Below are positions 1-13,378 of a stretch of DNA of 64,000 nt, in pieces. This stretch comes from Auanema rhodensis. Its lineage: Eukaryota > Nematoda > Chromadorea > Rhabditida > Rhabditidae. Under the pieces are notes generated by a model. That model made no database searches. It was not told where the DNA came from and worked only from the letters and a program-made list of their open reading frames with translations. How positions within the stretch are numbered: the first letter of the stretch is position 1; each line of letters starts with the position of its first letter. The DNA lies in assembly GCA_964057225.1 (NCBI GenBank), contig OZ059894.1:14208131-14272130 (forward strand), written 5' to 3'. The position numbers and the translations under genes are program-made.

Positions 1-108
1 ATAACAGGACAGGCCAACCCAACTTTTGACAGTTTACGGTCTATCAAGGGACTAATTCGTCATCAGACAACTGCTGGAGATCATTTAAGACCACGTTTTT
101 TCTGTTAA
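1..108 (+). CDS. possible C-terminal exon cut by the left edge
   Basis: The first 108 bases form an open frame from base 1 that ends at TAA (106-108) and reads as a mixed-composition peptide of 35 residues (contains PTFDSLRSIKGLIRHQ and ends RPRFFC). The stretch is clearly less AT-rich than the DNA after it, and an AATAAAAATAA stretch lies about 125 bp downstream, where a 3' UTR could end. No splice acceptor is visible because the window starts inside it. No family is recognised. A chance open frame of this length is possible. Confidence 0.3.
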   Translation: MTGQANPTFDSLRSIKGLIRHQTTAGDHLRPRFFC

Positions 109-3100
109 TTTGTATATAAAGAAAGAGCAGATCAATGAAAGATTCAAAATATAAGAAGAAAACGACTGACTGAAGCAGACAAGATATAAGCTATGATCAA
201 GTTATATTGAAAAGAGAGGTTTGAAAGAAAAATAAAAATAATTAAAAGGTTGTGTGATTAAATAACATAAAATTAATATCATGCTTCCATGTAAAAGGAC
301 AAAAACGGAACAAAATAATGTAAAAACCAAGCTGTTAATGAACAATTCTGAGAATGTCGTAAAATCATTTATGCAACTCAATATTGATACTTCAAAAAAT
401 GCCCTTAAGGTATTGAGAAATGTTTGTAAAGAGGGTGGAGTTCATATGTGGCTCGTGTGATGAATGAATAACTAAGTGAAAATTGCAAAACCTCCAACAA
501 ACTTTAAGCAAAAAATAGAGTTTGAATAGGCTTTCGTGAGTGCCAGATAATAATTATAATTTTGAGATCAGAGTTGGTCAGTAAAACTACTACATCAGTC
601 CTTGTTTGCAATATTGGCAATGCAAAAAAAAGTTTTAAAAGTTGCAAAAAATGTTGTTTCCTTTCATTTAATGTGAAAAAAAGAATTGAGAAGTGGAAGG
701 CAAACAAACAGTTAAGAGTCAAAGCTCACCAAGAGAGGTTAACGAATCCAACTCAATTTTTTCCTGACATCAAGATGAGTTTTAAATAAATTTAAGAGTA
801 AAGTGGGTGTGTAGAGTAGCTTTGCTTCAAACCTTAAGAAGGATTTGAATAATTCTTTTAATTTTTTGTGAGAAAATGTAGTCATCTAGAATAGTTAAAT
901 AATTGTATCTATTTATATAGTTATCTATATACTTATATAGTATAATATAATTTTCTTATATGAATACAGGTTGACAGTGAAGTTATTAATCTAAAACAAG
1001 TGAACGAGTTATTATCTCATTAAATTTTATATGATTATATGTATATAATATATATAGATTACGGTATACAGATATATGAATAATCAGAAAAGATTATTTA
1101 ATTTAAAATAATTTGAACTTTATCAATTAAATAGAATATTGCATTATAACTTGCAACTAAAAAAGAAATTAGCTTGAAATTTTGAAGGACATTTGAACTT
1201 CAAAAACATTTCCGACAGTTTTATGTTGGACATTTCGCTTAAATTAAAAATATTATTTACATCCTGTGAATAGATCTATTTCCATAAGATATAAGATACT
1301 TTAAGGAAGAAAAAAAAAAGAAAAATTAACAATGAAATAGATATACTATATATATATCTTGAAATATGAATATAATATTTAAGGTTAATGTTAGTTATAA
1401 CGTTTGTTTGGATAATTTGATCCATGTTTAGTTATTTTGTCTGAATCTTTTTCGAAGGTCTACTTGGAAGTGGAACGGAAATGGAAAAAAACAAGCCAAA
1501 GATCAATTGTGATTTTAAAGATCAAATTTATATATTTGAAAATCTATTTTTCATTATTTTAATGACGTCAGTCAAATGTACTAGAGAGTTATAAATAATT
1601 TATGCATATTAAATTTAAAGAATAAGTTTGGGATAAATAAAATCTTATTGATCAAGCTTTAGTTGGTTTAAACTTTTGGGAAATAACGTTACAATCTTAG
1701 TGATGGTTCGATGTTTCTTAATGAAAATAGAGATTCATGAAAATTCGAAAGGCAAAGCTTTAATTCTTGATGTGAAGATTATAATAAATACAAAATTTAC
1801 TTCTAAAAGTATATTGAAAATAGAAAATAAAGAATAATGAAATGAAAGATATTCTGAGGATTCACTCACATCTGAGATGAGGGGGTGGATGATGAGTAGA
1901 CGGGGAGGTGATGAAGACGGAATAGTCAAGAAAATGAATTGACTAAACCATCATTGGAAAATTGAACTTCAAACATCTAATATCATCAGGAATTAACATA
2001 TAACCGTCTGACACATTATCTAATAGAGAAAAATTGGGAAATAGAAGAGAAAAAAAGAATTTCTATAGTATTTCTTTGTAGCAAAATGTTTGAATATTAA
2101 CATTACAAGTTGTAGTTCCTGTTGTAAACAAAATAAAAAAAACCGTTTATGATATACGAACAAAGATCGAATTACTTTTTTTTTTCAAAAATCTATCCTG
2201 ATGATAAAAAAAAAAGAAATGAAGTTGGAAAAAAACATAAAAAAGAAAACTTTGAAATTAGTTGTTGCACTGAAAACATAGTAAAAAGAATAAATTCATT
2301 GTCTTTGATATAATTATATAATAAATATAATATAAAGAATAAAAGGTATTGATTAAAAGCAATATTAGAAGAATCTATAAAACATTTAGTTTCTTGTCTA
2401 ATCTGACTCATAACATATGATTGTAGTTGTTTTATTCAGATGTTTACTTCGGAACATTTACTTTCTTTTATGATTTGTTCATTCTAGAAAAAACTTTTTT
2501 TTTTTGAATGAATTCAGATGTATTAAGTAAGTGAATTTGTTAACTTTCTATATAACTTCAATAATTTCTTTGAAAAAGAAAATAAATAGAAAGTTATAAT
2601 AATTATATATAAATAAATAAATAAATATATAGTTAAATGTGAAATTAATGATAATTTTGAGTTTTTACTTAGTTTTCTGATAATAAAACCTTATACTATA
2701 GAACAAGATAATCAAACTTTCTTAAATTGCTATCAATTTTTAGATCAAATTTCAAAAAAACATATGCTGTTATATATATATATATATACCTGTAAATACA
2801 TAATACGTATAAACTATGCTTATGAGATGCTAAAAAAAAGAAAAAAAACTTGAGAAAAGTCGTAATATTCAGAAGAGAGAAAGAGAGAAGTTATGGTTTC
2901 TGAAATTTATCATCAATCTAGTGCTTGAATTAATGAAAATTCGGATAGTAGTAACCGAAATATTTCATTCCGTATAACATATGATTTTAAAATATTTTTC
3001 TTTTAGATTTTATAAGTTTTTTTAGTTTTTAAGTATCATTCTTTTTTAAAATTGAATAATAATAATAAATTTGACAAAAAGATGCTAAATGTCCAATGCT

Positions 3101-6100
3101 ATGATGACCTAAGGCAATATGATGAGAAAATAGAAAGTAAAATAACTTTCAAATTTAGGAACAATTGGAAATACATAGTTTAGGATTTAAAAGCATAACA
3201 GCTGTCACATTACTTTTGGGGAAATATTCTTTCACATGTCAAATAATGCTTCAAAAATAATTTGAAAGTTCAATAAGAAGAGAATTACTAATTATTTAAA
3301 ATTTATTTGCTAATAAAATATCGAAATGAAGGATGTTTTTTAAAAAATTATCAACTTGAAATATAAAAAAATGATGAAAAGAATATGGAATTATATGTAT
3401 ATAAATATTATAAACAAAATAGGAAAATAACTAAGTTTTTTGATTGTCAGGCAAGGAGACAACGACCAACATTCTTTAAAACTTATTCAACTTGATCACA
3501 TAGAATATGAGGAAACGTGGAATTGAAATGAACAATGCTGGATGTTTTTGGGATATGAAGGAAGAGATATTCCCGTCAAATAAGGAAATTTCAAACAAAC
3601 ACTGAGACAGCCTTTTTTTTTTTTTAAACCGACAAGCCTCTTAAATTTTTTTGAGGACATAAGGATCATGGATTGTAAGATGCGACCAAGAGAAGAGAAA
3701 AAGGAGGAAGTGAAAAGGGGTGAAGAGAGAGAGAGATGAAGAAAGAAAAGGAGAGGTAAAATGAAGGAAGGGAAAAAAAGATATTAGATAATCCATTATT
3801 TTATTTTATTTGGTGTTTCAACTCGATTTTGGGCATATCTGAGAAGTGGAGAACAACAGCAAGGACAAAACCAATCATTCTGGAATTTGTTGAACTAAAA
3901 GTGAATAAAACTTATTAAAGACATACATTGAATATATTTTTTGAAAAGAATATTCAACAATTTCATTCCAATGGTTATCGTCATCATGAAATGGGATTTA
4001 CAATTTCGATGGCTTAGAAGTGCTTGTTCAAATTTTCATCACAAAACATATAAATGAAGAAGAAGCTATACCCAACAAGCTCAACTGTAACATTTTTTTT
4101 GTTTTTTGCTCCGTTAAAGAAGACAAAAATCTGATTATTATACTTCTATTCAAATATGAATCAAATATGTAAGAAGAGGACGTCAAGTCTCAATGTTCAA
4201 CCTATAATATATTGTATATGATGTTCGAGAGACCATTGTAACATCTATATATGAATAGTATGTGAATGCTTTCTGTTTCGGTCCTTTTCTTCTTTACTAT
4301 CAACCCTTCATCTCAAGCTTACTATAGCTAATGATGTCAAATTTCTGCTCAAATGCTCATAGAAAATATATAAACAATAGCCAACACGGAATTTTAACAT
4401 TAGTTTGTTTTGCAAATAATCAAAACTACACATGAAGATTACCACTTTATATAACTGAGATTTTGGTGTTTTGTTTTTTTGTTGATAAAGAATCTAGATA
4501 ATGTGATAATATCAAATGAAAATTTTTTAAATAACATGATCATTGTATTGATGAAAGAAATGAAAGAAAATCTGAAAAAGAAGAAAAAGAAAAATAACAA
4601 AAACAAAGAAAATAAATTAGAATAAAGAAGAAACAACAAGTACAAACACAACCGTTCTCAAGTATTTTCATAAAAGAAATATAAGATATAGATTAAGGTA
4701 GAACGTGTGTTAACGCAAGTTTTCACGTAAAAGTACAAAGATGATCATCTTAGCCAATATATGAAAGTTTTGAAATTTGTTATTTTTCACGCCTTTTCAT
4801 ACTTTTTGTTTCAAAAGTTTACACAAATGTAATTTAATATTTTAAATTGTTGTAATATACGAACTTTTATATCCAAAAAAATTTTTTAAAACTTCTTCTG
4901 TGTTACATATCCTAAGTTACTTTAAATTTGTATAGAATTTGTTCCTTTTTTTCTTTTTTTTTTTGAAAGAAAAATATGAAGAAAAAATGAAGTAATAATT
5001 ATTCTTTATTTGTGAACATTTATTTGAATATATGTATTTAACTAAACGAGATTAAAAATTCAACAATAATCGCATGAGCTTAGCTTTGCTCAATATTCCT
5101 CTATTAAAGCTAGATAAATGCAGAAAAATATCATAAAACGAAACAAGAAAATATAGATGATAACATGAGAAAATACTTTTTTTATTATTAAATCATATAT
5201 TTAACTATCTTACAGCATTAGGTTGAATAGAGTTTTATTTTCCTAAATATACTAATTTGAAAGCTAAATAATTAGATGATTAATCAGTTTACAATAGAAT
5301 TATAATAGTTTAAAGATAAATTAAAATTCTGTGAACTTGCATGATTAATCTGAATGATTTTTGAATTAATGAGAAACTTCTAAAGTTTCAAAGTTGCTCA
5401 CTAATTAGATAATTGTTATTTGGTTGTAATATGATTTCTAAGAATTTAATGAAGATACATACATATATAAGATCAAAATTCTTTTACAATATATGTATGT
5501 ACATGTATATAAATGTATATCTATCTATCGATTATTAAAACAATAAAAAATTATAAATAAATAAATAATATGAATATATTTTTATTATTAATACATTATG
5601 TATAAGTTAATATATGTATTTATATAAATATGTACATATATATGTATCTACACATACATACATAGAAGATGTATGTAGATCCATATGTCTTGATCTAGAT
5701 GACTTTCTAATTTTCATAAAAAAAAAGAAGAGAAAAACGAACTTCCAAAATAACAAGCAATCAAATTTTGTTCTTAAAAAAAGAAAAAAAAAGAAAAAAC
5801 CCTTCTGACAATAGTATGTTTGGTGTTATTTCTTTAGTAATGTAAATCATCATAATGTGTTGTTGAGATACATGATAAGAACTCTTTACATTAATTTTAA
5901 ACAATTGGAATAAACTAAGAAAACAAATCAATAATTAATTAAATATAAATATTCTTATTTTTATTCTTTATATATTTATATAATTAGTAGTTAGATTGAT
6001 AGATTTTGATAAATGAATACAAGTCTATACATGTATATTTCTATTTTTGAATAAATCAACTGTGAAGTACAGCTTTCTTGATCTTATTCTGTGTCTTTTT

Positions 6101-6851
6101 CTTCCTTTTTCTATTTATCTCTTCTCATATCTTCGAATACCATATGTATTTCAGCTTATTCTTTGCTTTTCTCTGGTTTTTTTTCAAGTGAGAGTTGTAT
6201 GAGATGCTTGTCAATCTCGTCTTAACAGTAGACCAAATTTTAATTTTCCTTAAAAAAAACAACAAAAAAAAGCTTGAAAGCATGAAAAACAAGCAATCAA
6301 GTTTTAAAAAAATAAACTCTTCAAAGATTGAAACCAAAAAAAAGACGGTTGACGTGATATATAGAAAATCTTTATTTCACCAAACGGTTTGTATATTATA
6401 ATATATAAATAAATAATAAATATTATATAAATGTTTGTAAATAAGACTTAGCACATAAAGAAATTCAATGAATGAACATACTATAAGAATCGTGGTCACT
6501 ATGTATACACGATATACAGACGACGTGTTCTTTGTATTCTTTTCATAAGCATAGAAGGAGGGACTAGAGAGAAGAAGAACAAGAAAAAGAGTTAAAGAGA
6601 GTGAGTGAGAGAGAGAGAGAGAGAGAGAGACTGAGAAAGATAGTTTGGATGAGGGGGGGGATATCAATTTCGAATTTGTTGTATTGACTCAGATTTGAGT
6701 TTTGCAAGTAATATATCTATTTAACTATGTATAGAAATAAAAATTATATTTTATAAATTTATGCAAAACTAATGATATCGTTTTGTTTAATTGCAAGTTT
6801 TCAGGAACTTGGACCATTCTGAAAAGAAGTAAAGTTAATTTCACATATAGA
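109..6851. other. gene-poor AT-rich region
   Basis: I see no gene I can support here. The sequence is dominated by A/T runs, short TA tracts and A-rich stretches, and the open frames are short and of low complexity. A frame from ATG 281 gives 59 codons and another at 562-789 gives 75; neither shows a domain, signal peptide or spliced extension. A (GA)n tract lies at 6606-6630. Confidence 0.5.
6606..6630. repeat. (GA)n microsatellite
   Basis: Uninterrupted GA dinucleotides, followed by a run of eight or more G residues near 6652-6660. The low-complexity serine/leucine-rich minus-strand frame across it is produced by the repeat and is not a gene. Confidence 0.9.
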
Positions 6852-7247
6852 TTATGATAATTTTACAATATTCGCAGTGTTATGCTCAAGATTGGCAGCC
6901 TAAAAAGGAAATAAATATATAATAATTATTAAATAATATATATTTAATATAAGATTAAGTTTAACTATATACATATCGTAATTCTTATTTCTTATTCTCA
7001 CTATAATTGAGCTTTTCAACTTCACATTCATTCAATTCATTTATTTGAAATTTTGAAAAAAATCAATCTGAACCTGTTTTCTTGCAATTGTTTGTTGATT
7101 TTTCAAAAAAATACTCATTGCACGGCCAATGTGCTCTCCAATTTTGGACATGAACGGCTCAAAAGCTCCTATAAATACATATCTTAGACAATATTTTTTT
7201 CACTTCATTTACATTATATATATATATCTATATATATATTATAGATA

Positions 7248-7283
<36 letters not shown>

Positions 7284-8508
7284 TTTGTTATTAAGAATAT
7301 AATCATACCATTTAGTTTGTGAAATAAACGGCTCCAATCAGCTTCAGCTCCACTCTTTCTCAAGTTATCTTGGGCCTGAAATTACAACACATGCTTCATT
7401 GAAGCAATTTTTGTTCCGCATAATCTGCAGAACAGAAAGGAACAATAGGTTTTAATGAGACAACTATTTAGAATGTTAGTAGGTTTATTTAAAAATAATT
7501 AGATCGACAAATATGGTTTTTAGTATGAGAGCAAGCACAATTTAGTTGGAAAAAAAGAAGAAGAAGAAGAAGAAAAGAAATATATTTTGTATATATTTAA
7601 AGATTAATTTATATTATTTGATTTTATATACATACGTATATGTTAAATAATTTAATGAAAAAAAAATGGAAGTATGGATGAGGGGTCTAAGCAATTTACT
7701 TTATTTTGGACCTGCTGCCATGAGGTCTTGATCGAATTCCAAAATTGAGCATAATCTGGTCGACGTAAAAGTATTGAAGGCAAAGATTCAACAGTAGTCT
7801 GTGGATCTGTTGGAAATGTTGGAGAAGGAAGTTGTTGAGAAAGAGATTGCATAGCTTTCTAAAGAATCATTTATTACATTGGCAATGATTGAAGATAAAA
7901 GAAGCAAATAGGAAAAGCTTGAACAAACTCACAAAGTATTGAGCTTGATTGTAAATAGGAGCTTGAACCATTTTATTTTGTTTTATAGTATTTTCAATGT
8001 CTGCTGTGGCTGAATATAAATAAATATAAACATATAGTTAATTATATAAAAATTAATAAAATATATTCATACATTTCTCCATAGCTTGCAATTTTTGCCA
8101 TTGTTCATTAACGTTATAAGAATTGATGTTATTATGAAGGACAGGCTCAAAACTAACATATGTATTTGGTCGAAGAGTTGGAAATTGTGTGGCTTTTGTC
8201 TAAAAGAATTTCAACCGTTTTTAATCTTTTTTTTAGTCAGCTTACCTCATCATAATTTGGACTTTGCGTTGTAAACGTAAATGTTATAGGTTCGTTGGTT
8301 ATTCGGCCTAAAACACGAAAAAACTTTCAGTTTATGATGTGAAAAAGGAAGAATTACTATCGAATATTGGTACGATTCCTGTTTGAACATTATACTGTGG
8401 AAGTGGAGCACATAAAGCTAACTCAGCCAAATTTAACAAAAGCAGTATATATGTTCTTCTGATATGGATTTTAAAATAAAAAATTAAAAGATTAATAACA
8501 TACCTCAT
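6852..8508 (-). CDS. secreted protein of unknown function, 9 exons
   Basis: Predicted 246-residue protein. Exons in coding order: 8508-8504, 8458-8358, 8307-8246, 8199-8073, 8009-7933, 7858-7700, 7375-7309, 7168-7074, 6899-6852. All boundaries are GT..AG and the phases agree; the first exon holds only ATG AG. The N-terminus (MRRTYILLLLNLAELALCAP) is a clear signal peptide. Residues about 40-80 are Thr/Pro-rich; from about residue 85 the chain is rich in Gln, Lys and Ala and looks helical and amphipathic (e.g. NVNEQWQKLQAMEK, LFHKLNGAFEPFMSKIGEHI). There is no transmembrane segment, and after signal cleavage no obvious cysteine pairs. An extracellular helical protein, perhaps lipid- or surface-binding, is a guess. 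Intron 6 (7699-7376) is longer than the rest and could hide a small exon. Its start lies about 2.9 kb from the lipocalin-like gene, which is on the other strand. Confidence 0.75.
7213..7279. repeat. (TA)n tract inside an intron
   Basis: Nearly pure TA dinucleotides within the seventh intron (7308-7169) of the secreted-protein gene. Confidence 0.9.
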
Positions 8509-8800
8509 TGTTATTTAAACGTGATAGGTTATATGTATTCTATATTCTATATAATTAATGAGAAACAACCTAAAATATATAATTACAATGATGAGTACTG
8601 AGCAGATTTATAGGACTTCGGATAGTATGAGACCGGATGTGCTAGAAGTTCACCCAGCTATTGAAGATGGCTCTTCTGGTATGGCTTCTCAACTAGAAGT
8701 CATCTTTGAAAAGGGTTGTGAAAATACGATAAAAAGACAAGAGCTGGATACGGTGAAGAGTAATGTTGTGAGAAATTAAGAAAACACCAATCGTTGTAAT

Positions 8801-8802
<2 letters not shown>

Positions 8803-8848
<46 letters not shown>

Positions 8849-8850
8849 AA
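8803..8850. repeat. (GA)n microsatellite
   Basis: GA dinucleotide tract with few interruptions, continuing as purine-rich DNA to about 8925. Confidence 0.9.
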
Positions 8851-10110
8851 GAAATAGAGAAAGAAAAAGAAGAGGTGGGCAGAAGATCAAGAATGAGGGA
8901 TAGAAAGAGAGAGAGAGAGATAACTGTAGAAAGAAAATAGATTCAAATACAAATTTTTATGGTATTAAATAGGGATGTGAGGTGATCAAATGTCAGACAA
9001 ATCGCTTGAAGAGCTCAAGACTAGACAAAGAAGCACACGTATTATTCATGTTTCAAGCATTGATACTTGAACAATTCTCTGACCAATAAAGGGAATAGCC
9101 ACTATATGTATAAATAAATTGAAATATATAATAAAAAATAAATAAAATAAGTAATTTCTTATATAAACACAATGAAATTGTTCAAGGTGTCATCATTACA
9201 TTTAGATTTAACAAGAAAAACTTGATGACTTGAAATTAATCTAAAAGTCCTTTTCAATATACGATAAACAAGATGTTTTTCCTTGTTCATGTATGAAATT
9301 GTTGAAAAAAAAACGGAAAATGAAATTATTCAGGAATTTCATACTTGAAATGTTGTCAAGTGTTTAAGCTTAAACTGAATTTTTAAAAAAGAATGCTTAC
9401 AGGTTTGGAGAAGGTGAATAAAGCAAAAGACAACATAATAATTCGTGTGAGAAGCTGAACACAGAACTTGATCACTTTCTTCAATTCTCTGAGCTATTCT
9501 TAGAGCAAGGGAGAGCAGACAGTGGCTTGTCGTCCTTAAGCCGCTGTTCGATGCTGTTGTAAAAGCAGGTGAGAATCTCCAAATAAAGACTAGTACATAC
9601 GTACAATCGTGTCGAGATATACGGCATACATTGAGAGAAAAATGCTATCTAAGATAGATATCTATATGTTAAACAAGTGTAGAAGGGATAGAGAAAGAAA
9701 GAAAGAAAGTTAGATATGAAGAAGAAGAAGAAGAAGAAGTGTGGCGAATTGTAGTGCAAAGGTGAGAGATGAATGCTAAGAAAGTATCATACAACATATA
9801 GTAACTTACTTTATACCATATAAACAAATATGGTTATAGATTCATCTCTAATGCGAATAAGTAATTTTCGAAAGTTGAACAAACAAAATTGAATAAGTTC
9901 ACATACTTTGAATATACATACATGTATTTCAAAAGAATTTTTATAATATAAAGATATATTATTAAAGATCAAAGAAGTTTATAAAGATATTGAATTGAAT
10001 ATATAATATAAAATATTCAAAATACGTTTATAAATTGTTGAAAACAACAATTTTAGGCTTCAATTTCAGTAGTATACTGAACGTAAAGAGAAGTTTATTT
10101 GATTTTAGTT

Positions 10111-10295
10111 TTAGTGACCTTCTGGAAAATATTTTTGTATAAAAGCTGAACTATATTGACATTCAATTGGATAAGAGAATAGTCTGAAACAATACAACAT
10201 GATCGTTAATCCAGTCATGAATAGAGTTGACATACGTACAGTTTCAGACTTCAAAATGACATTTCTTACATGAAGAATAGGTGGGTAAAGCCCAT
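10111..10295 (-). CDS. weak candidate for a tiny secreted peptide
   Basis: Joining 10295-10270 to 10183-10111 across an 86-bp GTAAGA..TTTCAG intron gives a 32-residue product, hydrophobic at the start (MGFTHLFFILF) and polar after (includes ECQYSSAFIQKYF). An AATAAA signal on the same strand follows the stop by a few bases. The second exon looks like real coding sequence; the first is less certain, and it could instead splice to an exon further upstream. Unspliced, the same region is a 96-codon frame starting at 10401 with two hydrophobic stretches. No family recognised. Confidence 0.3.
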
Positions 10296-11411
10296 TTGTT
10301 ATGAGAAACAGAAGAGGAAGAAGAATAAGATGGAAGAAGATTAGAAAAGTGAGTAACATGAACTCGTGATCAACTCTATTCTTCTTACAATGGACAAACA
10401 AATCAGCATTGTATAGGAAGATGTAACACCATTATAACAATAGACAATATAATTTTAGTTTATATTTATTAAAAATTGATTAAAGAATCAATATTATATA
10501 TTAATATTATATTAAATATATTATAAAATAATAAAAATATAATTAGTATATGCTTATAACTTCCTTTAAGTTAGTACACCTTCTCACGTAATCCGATTAT
10601 TTCAATTTTTTTTGGTTTGTATTCGCTGTTAAGAAGTGTGTTGTTAATCTTTCCTTTTTTCTTAAAAAAAACTGAAAAGTCGTTATTAGTGCTTTTAAGA
10701 TTTCATAAAGTTTTAAAGTTTAAAGTTTTTTTTAGTTTGTATAGCAATGATTTTAAATATTTTCAATTTAAAGTTCAGAAAGTAAAAGCTTCTATGTATC
10801 ATCCCAAATTCTTTATATTCATATCATTATCATGAGATTTTTCTTAAATAAGTTATATTCTATCTTTGACATCTAAGATCATATAACATATTCAAATATA
10901 AAATTTATAAATAATAAATAATTCACGTGAAAAAACGTGAAAAACAAATTTATGTAAAAATATTATAATCAATAATTATTCATAATGAATTTCCTTTTAT
11001 AAAAATTGTAATCATATATATTTTCTTAACTATATTATATAATATAATATAAATATATTTATTTAAATCTATAAAGATTATTATAAATAATTTTTTTTGT
11101 ATCATTGATATTCCTGACAGTAAACTAGTTAAAATTGGAAATGCATATTCAACATATAGTAATATATAGTATATAAATAGACTCGAGGTCGATGTTATGT
11201 TATAATTGTTCTCGACAACTGTCAATTCTAACTATAAATCCTCACAGTTCATTTCACTTTATTGATTTCAAGAGTTTGCTTTTAAAACTTTTTTATTTTA
11301 ATTTTATACAAGAAAAATATATATTTCAGTTTAATATTATAAAACTATTATTACTATTATTATATGTTTAGATAAGATAATTAATGGATTAATTATATAA
11401 ATATTATTATA

Positions 11412-12453
11412 ATGATAATCAAATATATTTTTGTATTTCAACTATTTTTTAAATATAATTCATCTATTGATCCAGTAGAAGGGATTGTCCGAAATTTTCT
11501 GTTGCATGTCAAAAGTGCAGGTGAAAAGGTAATTTCTTATTTGAATTCCTCATTTTAATATAATTAAATATAATTATTTATAAATTATATAATATATAAT
11601 ATATATATATATAGGTTCTGGCTAATATAGCTATACCATCATCATCTGATGTAATGTTTCAAATGGATGAGAAAAATTCATATGCACTAGGATCATTAAC
11701 AAATGTATATAATAAATAATATTTATAATAATAATAATAATGATTAGCATGGTTTTATAGTTTTTAAATACTTGTCCACCTTATATGCCAAATGATTTTA
11801 TAAATGGTTCTTGGTCAATTACATATTTAAATCGTCGATTACTTCAAACAACATTTGGAGATGTTGATGAGGCGATTGATGATTTGGCATCAGGCCAAGG
11901 AATGAATACACGACGAACATTAAAATCTCTACTTCGAGATAGTATAACGATGTCATGCGGAAATATAACAGGTAAATTTGATATATTATTTATATATTTG
12001 TTTAATTATATACATATATAGTAGCAACAGATACAACTGTATCAAATTTTGAACTTGCATATATAAGTTCAAAAGGACCAAAATCTATAATTGGAAGTGT
12101 ATGGAAAGCACCAGATAAGAGTCTTCAATTCTCATTTGCTCCAAATCTTGTATTCAGAGGTTAACTAGCTTTTCAAATTCAAATGTAAAAAGTTAATTTA
12201 TAGGAATTATAAGTTATCGATCATATACATCATCAGAAGCAGAAGTTATAGTATTAAGTGATCTTGATACTTATCCTAAATGTGATAATTATTTAGTTTT
12301 ACAACGTTTTAGAAATAATACAGATGAAAAAAGGTAAATTTCTAAAAATAAATAATATTTTGAATAAAAATTTCATTTAGACTTCTGGAGATGTTGACAT
12401 CAACAGGTGCTAATTTTCCATCAAATCCTTTATTATCAATTGATTGTTTATAA
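11412..12453 (+). CDS. secreted lipocalin-like protein
   Basis: Predicted 252-residue protein in six exons: 11412-11528, 11615-11704, 11761-11971, 12022-12159, 12204-12333, 12381-12453. The N-terminus (MIIKYIFVFQLFF) is hydrophobic and fits a signal peptide. The motif NGSWSITYLNRRLL, about residue 85, resembles the G-x-W element on the first strand of lipocalins and is followed by alternating polar/apolar stretches with strand character (VSNFELAYISS, KSLQFSFAPNLVF, EAEVIVLSDLD, NYLVLQRF). Four cysteines (in CPPY, SCGN, KCDN and the terminal DCL) could make two disulfides, a usual lipocalin pattern. Family membership rests on these features only, so the ligand is unknown. It converges with the membrane-protein gene, the two stops being 64 bp apart. 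Confidence 0.75.
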
Positions 12454-12517
12454 TATTTGAATTATTTTAATCATACATTAAAGAAAATTAATTTATATAT
12501 TACAATATTACATATAG

Positions 12518-13378
12518 TTAACAACATATAAAGTTATCACAAAAATTATTTGCATTGAGTTGATATGAAGCAGATCTCTTACGGCTTCTCATTTCCACAT
12601 ATGTAAATTTTAAAACTATGACGACGAAGAAGAAAAATATAAGAATAGTTAAGAAAATATCTGTAAAATAAAATATAAATTAAGAAAATAATTATAAAAA
12701 CTAACATGGAAATTGATTTTTAATATTATATGGTATACAAGTTAAATGAACAGAATAACATTCATCCATATTATCACATTTCTTATTTCGAGAAAAGTAA
12801 TTAAAACGACAAGAATAATATGTCATTGAATACTAAAAAATATTATAATTATATTAATTATAAATATATATAATAGAAACCTCATATGAATGAATATTAC
12901 AGTAATAATCAATTTTTGATGATTGTAATTCATAATCATCATTTTGAAGATTCATTTGTGAATCTAAATTTGGTAGACATTCCATATGACTGACATTACA
13001 ATGATTCATTTCTTTTCTTAAATGATAATCAACATTTACATGTGGATCCTTAAATATTTTATTTTTATAAAAGAATAAAGCTGAATTATTAAAAGAAAAA
13101 AAATTAATTTTTACCTTTATATAGCAATAGACTTCAATTAAATTGAGAGAATTACCATGCCATGATTCAGTTGTTGTTTCATAAGAATCATACCAGGTAT
13201 CATTTTCATCATAAATAATATCTTCTGATGTATTATTTAGATGAGAAGTAGAATAATCATCAAATACATTTGTTAAATTTGATTGAAGTATTGAGATAAC
13301 AGAGTTATTACTATTAACATATTCAAATAATAGAATAAGAAGTAACAAACTCTGTAATCTTCTATATTCTGAAGCCAT
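12518..13378 (-). CDS. single-pass type I membrane protein, Cys-rich ectodomain
   Basis: Predicted 233 residues in four exons: 13378-13115, 13048-12881, 12832-12706, 12660-12518. A signal peptide (MASEYRRLQSLLLLILLFEYVNS) is followed by an ectodomain with several N-glycosylation sequons (NNS, NLT, NNTS, NDT, NVS) in an acidic Ser/Thr-rich part, then a cysteine-containing part with CYIK, HCNVSHMEC, YYCNIHSY, YSCRFNYF, KKCDNMDECY and LTCIPY. A strong membrane segment follows at about 188-205 (ILIFFFFVVIVL), then a basic stop-transfer stretch (EMRSRKRS) and a short tail ending in two cysteines. This is the layout of a surface receptor or adhesion protein; no named domain is recognised. Its 3' end faces that of the lipocalin-like gene. 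Confidence 0.75.

Larger units (their letters stand above)
8509..11411. other. intergenic region
   Basis: Holds a (GA)n tract at 8803-8850, a (GAA)n run near 9718-9739 and one weak candidate small gene (10111-10295, listed separately). A less AT-rich patch at 9480-9590 has a 75-base open frame (9500 onward) ending in a plausible donor (GTGAGA near 9571), but I could not extend it to a gene. Confidence 0.5.

Noticed and set aside
281-460. 59-codon frame starting MLPCKRTKTEQNN
   Set aside because: Isolated, short, with no splice partner, domain or poly(A) context that I could tie to it.
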